A stretch of DNA of 64,000 nt. It comes from Saccharomycopsis fibuligera x Saccharomycopsis cf. fibuligera. Its lineage: Eukaryota; Ascomycota; Saccharomycetes; Ascoideales; Saccharomycopsidaceae. Each line of letters starts with the position of its first letter. Position 1 is the stretch's first letter. This document shows positions 41,079 through 51,686 of the stretch, piece after piece. The notes beneath the pieces are model-generated. The model did no database searches. It was not told where the DNA came from and saw nothing but the letters and a program-made list of their open reading frames with translations. The stretch is from the NCBI GenBank assembly GCA_001936135.1, contig CP012816.1:2849501-2913500 (forward strand), read 5' to 3'. Made by a program: the position numbers and the translations under genes.

Positions 41079-42024
41079 GCTGTTGTTGTTGCAGGGGAAG
41101 TTGCAGGGCGTGAGGTAAGGCCTGGAAATACTGAATCAGTGGATTACCAGCATTAGTAGGTAAATTAATATTACTAATACTGCCAGGGTTGCTTCCTTGG
41201 TTTCCTTCCAAAAAGTAAAAAGCTTCGTCTTCAATAGGAACTTTGCCGCCTAATGATGACTCCTTCACTGCATTCCACAACTCAGGAGAAAGCTGTATGT
41301 TCTTCAATTGAGGATCTTGGGATGGCTTCATCAATAAATGATCCATAACATCTTTCGTATTGTAGTACGAAATTAGGTGAACAGTTTCAGTGAGCGTTGG
41401 AGGTTGATTTGAGGTTGCATCTCCAACAAAGTTATTGTAGTTATTTGGACGCGAGATCGTGAGCGATAATGTTTTCTTCACTAACCCGTTATCTTTGAAT
41501 GCATACGATGTTACTAATGAGCCCACCAAAGATCTATTAGGCTGCTCAGAGTTTGTTCCTTGAACTGTCTGGGAAGGGTTGATTAGCATGTCATTGGCAG
41601 TAAATGGTCCACCTACTCCTAAGCTAGATGCTGACGAAATTGAGTGGTTGTTTTGAGGATGTGTTGGAGAAAACGTAGATGCAGTCGGTGAATTCAATGA
41701 CTTTCTCTTGCTATCTTTTTTCCCCTTCTTCTTCCCTTCTTTTTCATTTGCAGCCGCACGGTCTAGTTCTCTGTAGACCAAAAATCTTCCCAAGATTCTG
41801 GAAGGAGACCACGATACCCCATCGGTCCATCTCTTTACACCTGATTTCTCCTCGATGAAAACAAAAACGTTTCCGGATTGTATTAATGTTGGTCTTTCTT
41901 TATCGTGAGGGCGTCTTGGAACAGTCGGTAGCTGCTTGTTTAAAGCTGCCTGTACAACTAGGAGCGCGTCTTTTGTTGAGTATATATAGCCTCGGTAAGT
42001 TGGCGTTATTTTGGTTCCAGACAT
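40081..42024 (-). CDS. WOPR-family transcription factor (Wor1/Ryp1/Mit1/Gti1-Pac2)
   Basis: Master-regulator-type DNA-binding protein; relatives control white-opaque switching (Candida Wor1), the yeast-mould switch (Histoplasma Ryp1) and filamentation (S. cerevisiae Mit1). 647 residues. The bipartite WOPR domain is complete: WOPRa at about 7-88 (PTYRGYIYSTKDALLVVQAA, then GVKRWTDGVSWSPSRILGRF, VYREL) and WOPRb at about 166-225 (SLVGSLVTSYAF, GLVKKTLSLTI, VHLISYYNTKDV), separated by a basic Lys-rich linker. Thr67 in KRWTDG lies where a PKA site has been described in Candida Wor1. The rest is Asn/Gln/Pro/Gly-rich, with a run of 27 Gln, of the prion-like type known to drive condensates in Wor1. 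A gene-free 5.9 kb lies upstream. Which family member it is (MIT1 or YHR177W/WOR1-like) cannot be settled by eye. Confidence 0.95.
41011..41091 (-). repeat. Poly-glutamine tract in the WOPR gene
   Basis: Twenty-seven consecutive CAA/CAG codons read on the minus strand, with a mixed CAG/CAA pattern (CAG-rich at one end, CAA in the middle). Likely length-variable between strains. Confidence 0.9.
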
Positions 42025-42257
42025 GGTTGTGTTTCAAAATCAGATTGCGACTTAATTCTTTTCGTCTTTGAGAATTCTTTTCAAATTAAGTTAAACCTTG
42101 AAAGAAAATAATTAAGGAAAATGCCAAAAAGTATGTTAATTATGAGGGTAGAGCTGGTGTATTAGATTGATTCGGAGCGATTTATGGAAAGTTGATCCAG
42201 ATAAATAAGAATAAAATTTGAATAGGTAGCGAAAAATTTTGTCTATGTCTTTTGATT

Positions 42258-42281
42258 GCTTTTGCTTTTGCTTTTGCTTTT
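42258..42281. repeat. Four tandem GCTTTT hexamers
   Basis: A perfect hexamer array about 240 bp upstream of the WOPR start, just before a WOPR-type core motif. It is a simple repeat; any regulatory role is unknown. Confidence 0.85.
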
Positions 42282-42319
42282 GTTAGTCCTTTGTTCAAAG
42301 AGCTTTTTGCCGCTGGCTT

Positions 42320-42328
42320 TTAAAGTTT
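42320..42328 (+). promoter_or_regulatory. Candidate WOPR-protein binding site TTAAAGTTT
   Basis: TTAAAGTTT, the core motif described for Wor1-family proteins, about 300 bp upstream of the WOPR start codon. Near matches occur further out: AACTTTAA at 43271-43278 (eight bases on the other strand) and TTAAAGTCT at 43627. Autoregulation through such sites is typical of the family. In AT-rich DNA a nine-base match can be chance. Confidence 0.4.
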
Positions 42329-42459
42329 TTGATTTCGATGCTTGGAGCAGTGATGTGATTCTGCGGTAAGTCAAAGTAAAGCAGCTAATATAGTGATAAA
42401 TGCGACTTGTAGACTTATTTGTGTTTTGATTCTGTGAATGGATAACCTCAGGAATTCAA

Positions 42460-43180
42460 CCACTCTTGTTCAGGACCCAGTACAAAAAAAAAGGACAGTT
42501 CCGTTTTTTTGTTTTTTTTTTTTTTGTGAAAAAAGATGGGAAAATCAAGAAGACAGAGAAGTTTTGTAGTGTAACGCGAGAGCAATAACTAACTAGTGAG
42601 GCAAGAAAAACGGCACACACACCCAACCAAATTAGAAAAACAGGAAAAAAATGCCAAAAAGGAACTTGAACGCTAGAGCCCCGGGGAGAACCAAAGGAAT
42701 TGAGAGACAAACTAAGCAAAGGAAGAAATGCTCGAAGAAGAGAGAAGAAAATCTTAAAAAAAAAAAGAAAAAATAAATCACAAAGACAACAGAGAAGAAG
42801 GAAAGATCAAGAAGTGTGATTCCTACACTGGAGTATGATGATGATGTCTGTTGTTAAGTGAACTGAAGTGAAGTGATCTAAAAAAGTGAAGCTGACAGAA
42901 TTCAAAAAGCTATTGCCAGATGTGCCGATGAAAAACAATAATAAAAATAAACGCGAAACTAAATGAGCTCTGGAAGACAAATTGAAAGTGAAAAGCTTTA
43001 TTTTATTTCTGTGCAAGAGGAAAGAAGACAAAGAAGAAAGTGAAAGCAATTTTCTCACTTGCAATTATCGGAGAAAGAAAACAAGAAGGAAAAGGAAGTA
43101 GAGCAAAACTGCAGAGAAGAAAAATAGAATTCAGAGAATCAACTAAAGAAGCGCACAACAAAGGCGTTGAGCAATGCAGC
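42460..43180. promoter_or_regulatory. Purine-rich plus strand (pyrimidine-rich WOPR leader candidate)
   Basis: For about 700 bp the plus strand is dominated by A and G (AAGAAG, GAAAGA, AAAAAGAAA), so the minus strand, the WOPR sense strand, is a T/C tract. Such strand asymmetry is common in yeast 5' leaders and core promoters. Its length suggests an unusually long transcribed leader. Confidence 0.4.
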
Positions 43181-43402
43181 ATAAGACACTAGACTACATT
43201 ATAAAGCATACAGTAGGCTGCATTCAAGCAGGCAACTATAAGCACAAGCATAAGCAAGAGCACTAGCGCGAACTTTAAATTCATGTCTGTTTGTATACGC
43301 TCTGCACTCTATTGTCTTTTGCAGGCGGAGCGCACTCTGCTATACATATCCACGCATAGTTCCACATCAACACTGTGAAGGGTCATGTGACTATTCAGCA
43401 AG

Positions 43403-43443
43403 CAAAATTGCGAAGAAATTGCTGATACAAAATTGCGAAGAAA
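43403..43443. repeat. Direct repeat, 16-bp unit twice
   Basis: CAAAATTGCGAAGAAA occurs at 43403-43418 and again at 43428-43443, spaced 25 bp start to start, inside the WOPR upstream region. It could be a paired binding site or a chance local duplication. Confidence 0.75.
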
Positions 43444-45789
43444 GTGCGGATATTAGCCTTGCTTGGTGTAGTTTGCTGGGTAAATGAGGTCAACCGGTTT
43501 GCCCTGAGTTGGGCGCTGCGTACTTAGTGTTGGCCACGAAGTTAAGGCCTTGGTGGCAGCGAGACCAAAGAACCTGTTAGCGACGAATGCTATATGCGAA
43601 AGCTTCTAATATTTTGACAGCAAATTTTAAAGTCTAATTTCGGAGAGCAGCAGCGCAGCAGAGAAACGAAACTATAGTTCAGCCAAAACATCAACATGTG
43701 CCATCAAAGCAAATCTTTTTAGTTTGGCAGCTACAGCAGCGGTTGACATGGCTCCAACAGTTTGCAATGCTTCCCAGTGCGCCCCGAGAACTTCGCCTAT
43801 AAGGTTGGCTACAACTCACTCCCTTTTGTAAGTTGTTTTTAATAGCTGCTATTGCATCTAGGGCGAGTAGATACCTGATCTGTTTATCCGAATTTGCTTT
43901 ACGAGAATACGTGTCTGGTCTCGTTTTACTGCTGCGCAGACTGTCTATTATTACACGAACAATCTGCCGGCAGTCAACTTATGCTGTATAACAGGCTTGA
44001 TTTTTATTGTCTGAACTGGAACAGAATCAGGAAACTTGAAAATACGCGGAGTCATGAATATACTCAATCACAATCTTTTGGCCAAAAATGTTGCAAGTGC
44101 TCCGTTTTGGAATTTTAATAAAGACACACTTGGGCTGCTGTTACTCGGTGAACAGCCGACAGTTCTGGTTCGACACTGAGGTAGCATTATATTTGAAAAA
44201 TGAAAAGATGGATAAAAAATGAAACACCATTAATCTGAATAATATAAAAAGAAAAAGATAATTTAGATTTCGATAGTATAGTATATATAGTATATATAGT
44301 ATAGGTTGCCTCAAACCTGCTAGACCTGAGACATGGAGTAAGTACAATGTATGCACAATTTTGCCTCAAAAATCCAAAGGTTACGTGCTGCGTTTTAATC
44401 ACGAAACATGTCGTTGAGCGTTCTATTAAATTTTAACTAAAAAAAAAAAGTATAGTTTTACCACTAAATACACGTACAGTGCCAGAATAGAATTTGAAAG
44501 CTAGAAGACAGCGCAAAATAAGCACCATGTTGATATATGGTTGATATTCGTATGGTACCGACCAAGCGAATGCATTTACGATAAGATTGAGCATAGCAAA
44601 AAACTCAAAAGCACAACCGCAACTTTATGAGTCGGTACTATATTTAGCTTTGAATAGGGATTTACAATGCTTTAGCTGCACGTAATCAAAAGCTAGCTGC
44701 GCTGCAAAAATCAACTCTGCTAGCAGCAGGTTCTCGGATTCAAGTATGGTGAACATTTGTTTTGGTGTATTCGATGAAAATGTCAGTTTCGATTATTGGA
44801 ATATAGAAAAACTAAAAACTTTTTCAAAAACAACCACGAGATCTCTTACATCTTTTTTCTTGCAATATTGAATTACCGTGCGATTAAGAAAACAGTCAAC
44901 GATTGCTGCTGCCCTTGAGCAACCTTACAACCTCATTTGTCTTTGAATATATATGTTTTCGCCTGTTTATTAAAATTTATCATAATTGTAGTTTGGCTTA
45001 TCTAGTTTTCTGGGATCGATCGACCTTCGATAGACCCTCGAGAGTGAGGTTTTGAGCCCACACATGTAGAAGGCATACAATACTATGCATAGTGTCGCAG
45101 GATGCTGTCTTTGATACTTTAGGAATAAGGGTTAAACAGCGGTGTTCCTCAGCTACTGCACAACCAGCTCTTCGAATTGTGCAGGACTGCTTTTTAGCCT
45201 CGAATGCCTCCACAGAGACAGCATGTCAAAATTAAAGTCGGCCAGTATTTAATATTTAACAACCTAAGCGCACGCTACATCAGAGTCTCTGTCGCCTTTC
45301 GCAGTTTCAAAAACATGTTCAGAAAATGCGTCTTTACACCAAAGGTTTTGTGAAAGAAAATCAAGTCTCCGAGGTCTGCAAAGATGAGAAGAAAACATAC
45401 TCCAAAATTTCCACATTTGGAAATATTTTATCAGGCTTGTAGTCCGCGGGTGTTTTCCTCATGCGGGCAGTTGAAGGTGGCATGATTTTTCAAGGAAACT
45501 GACATATATTATTCCGTGAACAATTAAAAAGTGACTGAACGGCATTTATTCAGTAGGATTTCATCCAAAAATACAAAAAGCCGAAACCATTTCAGGTTGT
45601 GCACAATGCTAGTCGGTGAAAACGCATAGAGGATGTAAGACGAGTATACTGGAGAAAGGCACCCCGCAAGCACAGCTCATGTGACCAAAGCATATACCGG
45701 CATCCTAGTGCGAAATTCTACGCAGTTTGTTACTTGGTATATTACTCCACGTTCATCAATGCGTAAGTATTTCACGGAAAATTTTGAAT

Positions 45790-45820
<31 letters not shown>

Positions 45821-46699
45821 GCCATTATAATCGTAATGTATTCATCCCTGTGTAACATTATACTTTACTCAATACATACTGTTAAAACACCTCCCTTATG
45901 TCTTGTATTTTCCAGTGCCGCACGGCAGAAGCCTGGACCGGCGAGAAAAACCAGAGTGCCTCGTGTTATGTACATCATAAGAAATACGTCTATTCGCCTT
46001 AAAACAAGTACGAATTCAGCTCAAACTAAATCCCCTTGTACAAGTGTCACATGCATGCATAGAGTCGTTTGTGTGTGTGCGTGCGTATCAATACAACAAA
46101 CTACAGTTGACTGCATGCGCAAGTTAGTTCGCACTGTGAACTTTTTTCCACTTTCAGATGAAGATGGTCTAGGCTTGCCGTCGCAGCCAGACAGTATGGA
46201 CAGTGTGGAAGGATGGTCCTTGGAGAGCTAATGTTACGGCCTTGTCCAGACGCCCCGTGTAGAAGTATATAACATTTTTAAAAGTACCTTTTGGCAAGAT
46301 TGCAAGCTTCTTAAAATGTTAGTACCGCGTTTAGCCGAAGAGCCACAAAATACAAATGCTCGTTAACTAAACAGACATTGGCAGTTTTCTCTTGCATGAG
46401 CAGAGGGTCATAACTCGAGACATCTGCATATTCTGCAGCGATAGTAGTGACACAAAGTTAAAAAAAAGTAAAAGTTCCGCGCTTGCAGGAAACCACAAAT
46501 AAATACTCAAATTCCACATATAGAAGTATCTCATTGTAGCTATAGGCAAGTTTACGTTCCGCTAATTTGTTTGCAGACTTATACCCAAGTCTTACAAAGA
46601 GAAATAAATAAAGTGAAAAAGGTGGAGTTGGCTTTGAAACAGTAAGACAAGCTCGGTGCTCGAAGAAAGAGCTGCTATTTAGCATGCTCTATTGTAATT

Positions 46700-46779
46700 G
46701 CTGCAATGCTGCAAGGCTGTAAGGCTGCAAGGCTGCAAGGCTGCAATGCTGCAAGGCTACAATGCTGCAAGGCTACAAT
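46700..46779. repeat. 8-bp minisatellite, ten units
   Basis: Ten head-to-tail 8-bp units, GCTGCAAG with variants GCTGCAAT, GCTGTAAG and GCTACAAT. The end of the array alternates CAAG and CAAT units. It lies in gene-free DNA about 1.1 kb from the end of the next gene. Confidence 0.9.
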
Positions 46780-47910
46780 AAAGCATTGCAGCGTTGCACG
46801 TCTTATACTGAGAATGCGCCAGCTTAATCTGACCATCTGCGGCGGTCAGTCGACACGTATAAATCTTGATTCAAATGCATTACTGGTTTAGAACAAATAG
46901 ACCATAAACGTAGTTGGGATGGAACTATAAGCAGTTTTGCAAAATGTGTTTCAATCACAGGTAACTGATACGAGTCTTGAAGGGATGTAGGAAAGAGAAA
47001 AATAAAACAATAGAACTTTCCGGTTTCAAGCAACTTGTATTACGAAAATCAAACTTCAAAGTTTCCAAATTTTTGCTCAACCTTATTGCGACTGTAGATG
47101 CTAAGCATACTAACTTACTTTACAAATGCTATCTTTGAGTCAGTCTAGCGTAGCACTTTTTGTGGCAATTAACTCTGTTACAAGCTTGGACTTGTCGAAA
47201 TTCCCCGAAATTGTAGGTCGATCGTTCAACGTCAATTTTGACGCTACCCAGCTCGCAGATGCACTTTTGATGGGAAGCTTCTATTGTTGCTGTTGTGCCT
47301 TGGTTGATAACCGCTGAGCATGTTATTGTATGGCAGTACACCACAAAACATATCTATCAAACTTATATCGCTCTTATTGTGGATAATGTCACTCACTCAC
47401 AGACCTCAAAATGGCCTTTTGTATTTTCTTGGTCTCTTGATTTTGCCTTTGTTTGTGACATTTCAGTGCGCGTAGGTACCAGATTTTGGGGCCCCAACAC
47501 AAAAGTGTTCAAGAAGCCAGGATGGATAATAAATGCAGAGGCTCATTTCGAATATATCTGCTAAAGTTTCTATATTAATATAGTCAAACATGACACGAAA
47601 CAATTAGATTTTTTTTTCCCCAAACGCGGCTCTAGGCAACTATCACGTTTTCAAAAACTGTTTTAGATCGTACAAGCTTATACATGCGACTCTGATCCAC
47701 TCGCAATGCAAAATGCCTTTGCAACTAAGATTGTGGAAATTTATTGTATCCAGCCAATTGGAAAGTCCTTCACTGTGGTGGCAGCAGCAACCTCGAATGT
47801 ACAAATAGCGTCAACAGAATATAGGGCTATAATATTTCAACAGCGATATTGCTATGGAACCTATATTATGCAAAGGCGTATAACCACGCCACCTCTTCTA
47901 TTAAACTGTT

Positions 47911-50900
47911 CTATACAATCTTGTCGTACAACTCCCCTCCGATCTCTTCGAACTTTTTGATACATTCTTTTAGTGTGAGCGGCTTTCGTCCTAACTGGTC
48001 CCCATTATCTTCATTTTCATAATCAAACTTCTCAAGAATTTTTCTCTTTCTTTTAGCCACTTGCCAGTCCAAGGACAAACTATGGTTATCAACCAAAAAT
48101 AGCGCTTTCAAAGCACTAATAATCATCCGCTTTAAATCAGTCTCCAGATTTTTCACAACCTCGCTATTGATAAGATGCATTTTGTATAACTTTAGCACCA
48201 ACGCGAACCCAACGTATGGTTTATCCGGCTGAAGGCGAGCCCCTGCTTTGACTATAGAAACCAACATCTGCCGGTTAAATAGCCCATGAATGTCCATATA
48301 AAATTTTCGCATTAGTAGCTGCGATTCGAACATTGAGTCGCTTACGGCGGCTTTACCATCAGTAACGCAAATGCCACTATCGAACGATATCGACTCAAAC
48401 ACTGACAAAGGCACCTTCATCGGGTTTTCCGAAAACAGGTTATGCCCGATAGTACTGTTAATATTCTTCGATTCAGCAGTATCGCTGGTGGGTAAACTGC
48501 CGTTACCGTTACTCAAATAAAAATCAGAGCGCTGTATCATGTTGATAACCCAGAAAACGTAATCTTCAAACCTGCCAAAATTTGGTACAGACTTACTAAG
48601 AGAAAATAGTAAGTGCTGCCACACCTGCGGCCTGAATCTGGATGTAGCAGGCATTCTATTTATATAATGCAAGGATTTGTGTATCATCTCATTGATAATC
48701 TTCATACTGTCGCCGTCGTGTTGCAGCTTGTACTCAAGCTGTTCGTGACGTGCATACAATAATTTTTTGAAAATATTTTCAAATACAAAAGGACTGGTCT
48801 TCTTTTTGTGCAAACGAGCATCTTCGATATCGCGAAAAAACATGTCTAAAAATTCTCTGGTTTTCGAATAATCGCGTACTTTCAAGAAAAAATTAATCAA
48901 GTGATAATAAACAACCGGAAATTTGGATAAAGAAAAATTATTAGTGTTGTCCAATATCAGGATTATTTCTCCCATTAATGTTATGACTTTTTCATTGCGC
49001 TTGGCTATATCCAACGACAGCAAATTGGTATCCTTAGAAATAGATATAAGGACGCCCATAATAAAATTGTTAACCATTTGCTCAACAAATTCATAGAGTA
49101 AAGCCATATTAAGCGGCTCAAAGCTCTCCAGCCATAACTGTTTTCTGACTGTAAAACTTTTGTCCAACTCTGAAACAACAAAACGAATCTCGTTCAAAGC
49201 TTTCAAGTATTGGCCGTCAGAGGCTACCGACCTTAAATAAATACCAAGAATTCGAGGCGAGATCCCGTAAAGTTTGTCTTGAGACTTAATGTCCCGAAAA
49301 AGCTTCTCGTAGCCTTTTTTGTTGAAAAATTCATCAATTATTGGATCAATCATTGCGTGGAACTCTGGTATTCTTTTATCGTGGTAATTGCTAAACAATT
49401 TGTATTCAAGGGCTTCATGAAATCCGTGGTTGTGATAAATTGACTCTTGGATACTGTGTTGCCTTTGATTGTCTGGAATAGCATACCTTGTATACAACTT
49501 ATCTAGTTGTGCAAATACCATATACCTTTTCTCATTAAAAAAACATAACTTATAGGCCAAGTTCCAGAATACTGGGTTGGCAACATAATACTGTTTGGGT
49601 ATTTTTCGAATAAGCTGCTCTAAACGTTCCGTTTTATTGTAACCATTTTCGATGAAACAATACATGACCATCAATTTAATGAATTGTGGGGTAAACCACT
49701 CATTTTCTTTGTTAGACTTTGTCCGCAACAGTTTCTGACTACCATAAATGCTTAACATATTATTTTCGTTGAAAAAAATTTCATCAAAAGTCCTATTCAT
49801 CACTTTCTTTAACTTCTCATACTTTGGCTCCAATGGCGTTTTATTTTTATTGGAGATAAACATTGCATTGGTAGCTAGAGTTTTCATGTATGCAAGAAGA
49901 TTATTCATGTCTGATGATGACAGAGGAATATCACCTTTCAGTAATAATAGCAAATGGTGCTCCATAACCAAAAAAAATGATTCTGAGTTAGTAATAGCAT
50001 TCATGAAATTATAATACTTGACTTCCCGTAAAGCTTCGGAACTACTAGTCTTGTCTATATCCATGAAATTCGAGGTTGCATTCTCGGCAGGACCTTCATT
50101 GTTTGGGTAGTTTTCTTTGACTGCCATAAATTTGAGAGATTCTTCAACCAAAAGGGCACTGTATAGATATGGGATCAAAGTTTCATAAAATCCATTACCA
50201 ACTTTCTTTGTCCCCTGTCCTTGGTTAATGATCTCCTGTATGTAAAATAGAGCTTCAAGTTGTTTTGACATTTCAAAATCTGACTTTATACTTGCTAGAT
50301 AACAGCTTTTGATAATTGTTAATATTTTTTTTGGTTTTAACACTGGGTATATCTCATCATGTATAGATTTCACCATATGGGTGTTTGTATTCAAGAAATG
50401 GCTACCCACAAGGCAGTCATAAAAGTCGTCACAAAAAAACTTAGCCCTCAAACTTTCATTCTGCTTGACAGATTCGCATAACTCTCCGACCAAATACATA
50501 AAATCTCTATGAAGCTGAACTCCACTCATCGATAATCTTATTGATGCTATCCAAAAATTTCTTAGATCATTTGGTGTTTTGGCCTTTTCGACCAATACGC
50601 CCTTCATATAATTAACGTCATAGTTGTTTGAAAAATTGATCCACAAAGACTCAGCTTCTCCTAACACTCGGGGACTTAGCACAGGTAAGCTTAAAACATT
50701 TCGAGCAAGATTAAAGGGAATTTCGTAAGCTCGATATGGTTTTCCATTCTCAGAATTCAGTTCACGCACTGTGTCATAATGTTTTTTCTGCTCTTTTAAA
50801 AGAAGTTCACTGCGAACTTTCTGCAATTTGAGCCCCATTTCTGAAAGTGTTTCATTTACACTTTTCTCTAAATTTTCCTTTTTCTCGATTTGCAGCGTTT

Positions 50901-51072
50901 CTTCGATGTTCTGCTTTGAGTCGAAAAACCAGAAATGTCTCCGGGCTATCATCATACTTGGAACATTTATGATTGATTTCCTAAAAAGCCGCATATCAGC
51001 CACTCGGACTAGTTGGGCAGGTCTGCTGTAGCAACAACAATGTCGGCACACTAGACATAATGTATTTCTCAT
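47911..51072 (-). CDS. Large probable mitochondrial protein, unidentified
   Basis: A 1053-residue protein I do not recognise with confidence. The N-terminus is basic and Ser/Arg-rich with an amphipathic look; from Met27 it reads MRLFRKSIINVPSMMIARRH, a typical mitochondrial presequence, whereas residues 1-26 contain an odd Cys cluster (CLVCRHCCCYS). The true start may therefore be Met27 (position 50994). The body is helical and hydrophilic without membrane segments, reminiscent of yeast PPR-like mitochondrial RNA or translation factors (for example the Sov1, Aep or Pet groups), but no repeat motif can be assigned by eye. It is divergent from SCD5 across 614 bp. Confidence 0.75.
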   Translation of the reverse strand: MRNTLCLVCRHCCCYSRPAQLVRVADMRLFRKSIINVPSMMIARRHFWFFDSKQNIEETLQIEKKENLEKSVNETLSEMGLKLQKVRSELLLKEQKKHYDTVRELNSENGKPYRAYEIPFNLARNVLSLPVLSPRVLGEAESLWINFSNNYDVNYMKGVLVEKAKTPNDLRNFWIASIRLSMSGVQLHRDFMYLVGELCESVKQNESLRAKFFCDDFYDCLVGSHFLNTNTHMVKSIHDEIYPVLKPKKILTIIKSCYLASIKSDFEMSKQLEALFYIQEIINQGQGTKKVGNGFYETLIPYLYSALLVEESLKFMAVKENYPNNEGPAENATSNFMDIDKTSSSEALREVKYYNFMNAITNSESFFLVMEHHLLLLLKGDIPLSSSDMNNLLAYMKTLATNAMFISNKNKTPLEPKYEKLKKVMNRTFDEIFFNENNMLSIYGSQKLLRTKSNKENEWFTPQFIKLMVMYCFIENGYNKTERLEQLIRKIPKQYYVANPVFWNLAYKLCFFNEKRYMVFAQLDKLYTRYAIPDNQRQHSIQESIYHNHGFHEALEYKLFSNYHDKRIPEFHAMIDPIIDEFFNKKGYEKLFRDIKSQDKLYGISPRILGIYLRSVASDGQYLKALNEIRFVVSELDKSFTVRKQLWLESFEPLNMALLYEFVEQMVNNFIMGVLISISKDTNLLSLDIAKRNEKVITLMGEIILILDNTNNFSLSKFPVVYYHLINFFLKVRDYSKTREFLDMFFRDIEDARLHKKKTSPFVFENIFKKLLYARHEQLEYKLQHDGDSMKIINEMIHKSLHYINRMPATSRFRPQVWQHLLFSLSKSVPNFGRFEDYVFWVINMIQRSDFYLSNGNGSLPTSDTAESKNINSTIGHNLFSENPMKVPLSVFESISFDSGICVTDGKAAVSDSMFESQLLMRKFYMDIHGLFNRQMLVSIVKAGARLQPDKPYVGFALVLKLYKMHLINSEVVKNLETDLKRMIISALKALFLVDNHSLSLDWQVAKRKRKILEKFDYENEDNGDQLGRKPLTLKECIKKFEEIGGELYDKIV

Positions 51073-51686
51073 TGAAGTAGGGGTACTTTGTAGTCCTGGT
51101 GTTCCATCTCCAGCATCTCCAAATGTTTGTAGATCACCATCGTGGTAATATTTATTATTTCCTCTAATTTTTCACTCTGTATTTGGCCGGCATCGCGAGC
51201 TCCGACTTCACGTCACATGCTGATTACCTAAGCGTGATGTGGCAGGACGAACGTTTGAAGCTTGAGAATACGTAGTAGGAAGAGCCGACTCTTCTCCAAA
51301 AACAAAACTGGATCATTATTCAACCAGGGCACACACGAATCGTAGGCGCAATTCTCACATATACTGACCATTCAATCTCATTCCGCCGCATAAAAAGACT
51401 GTTTTGGATCACTTTCGTCACCTCTTAAGCAAACAGCTTTGCTTTGTTTTTCACCAGTACTACCACCTTTTTTAACACGCACTTTGTACAGCAGCTCGTG
51501 GACTGGGTGTTGTTTCACTGATAGGAGACAAATAGAAGACAAACTATCTCAATAAATTCATTTTACTGGCACTTGAAAAAAAGCATCTAAAACAATTTTT
51601 TTTATTAGCTATCTCGTTTTCAGTCATACTTTTATTGTTCTATATTTAGCGCTATTTGAAAAAGCTTCTAAGCTTTAATCTTTGAA
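51073..51686. promoter_or_regulatory. Divergent promoter, mitochondrial gene/SCD5
   Basis: A 614-bp intergenic region between two divergent genes. No gene and no recognised motif. Confidence 0.4.

Larger units (their letters stand above)
42025..47910. promoter_or_regulatory. 5.9-kb gene-free upstream region of the WOPR gene
   Basis: No supportable gene on either strand; the longest frame (131 codons, 45836-46231) has no recognisable content. The WOPR gene reads away to the left, and the next gene (47911-51072) also reads leftward and ends here, so nearly all of this can serve the WOPR promoter and leader. Candida WOR1 is known for a similarly outsized upstream region and long leader. Contents noted separately: a WOPR core motif, GCTTTT repeats, a purine-rich zone, short direct repeats, a 28-A run (45790-45817) and an 8-bp minisatellite. 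Confidence 0.6.

Noticed and set aside
45836-46231. 131-codon frame in the WOPR upstream desert
   Set aside because: Mixed composition with no domain, no sign of conservation, and the longest of many random frames in 5.9 kb; kept as non-coding.
47101-47160. TACTAAC branch-site-like string in gene-free DNA
   Set aside because: No suitable donor upstream and no coding exons on either side.
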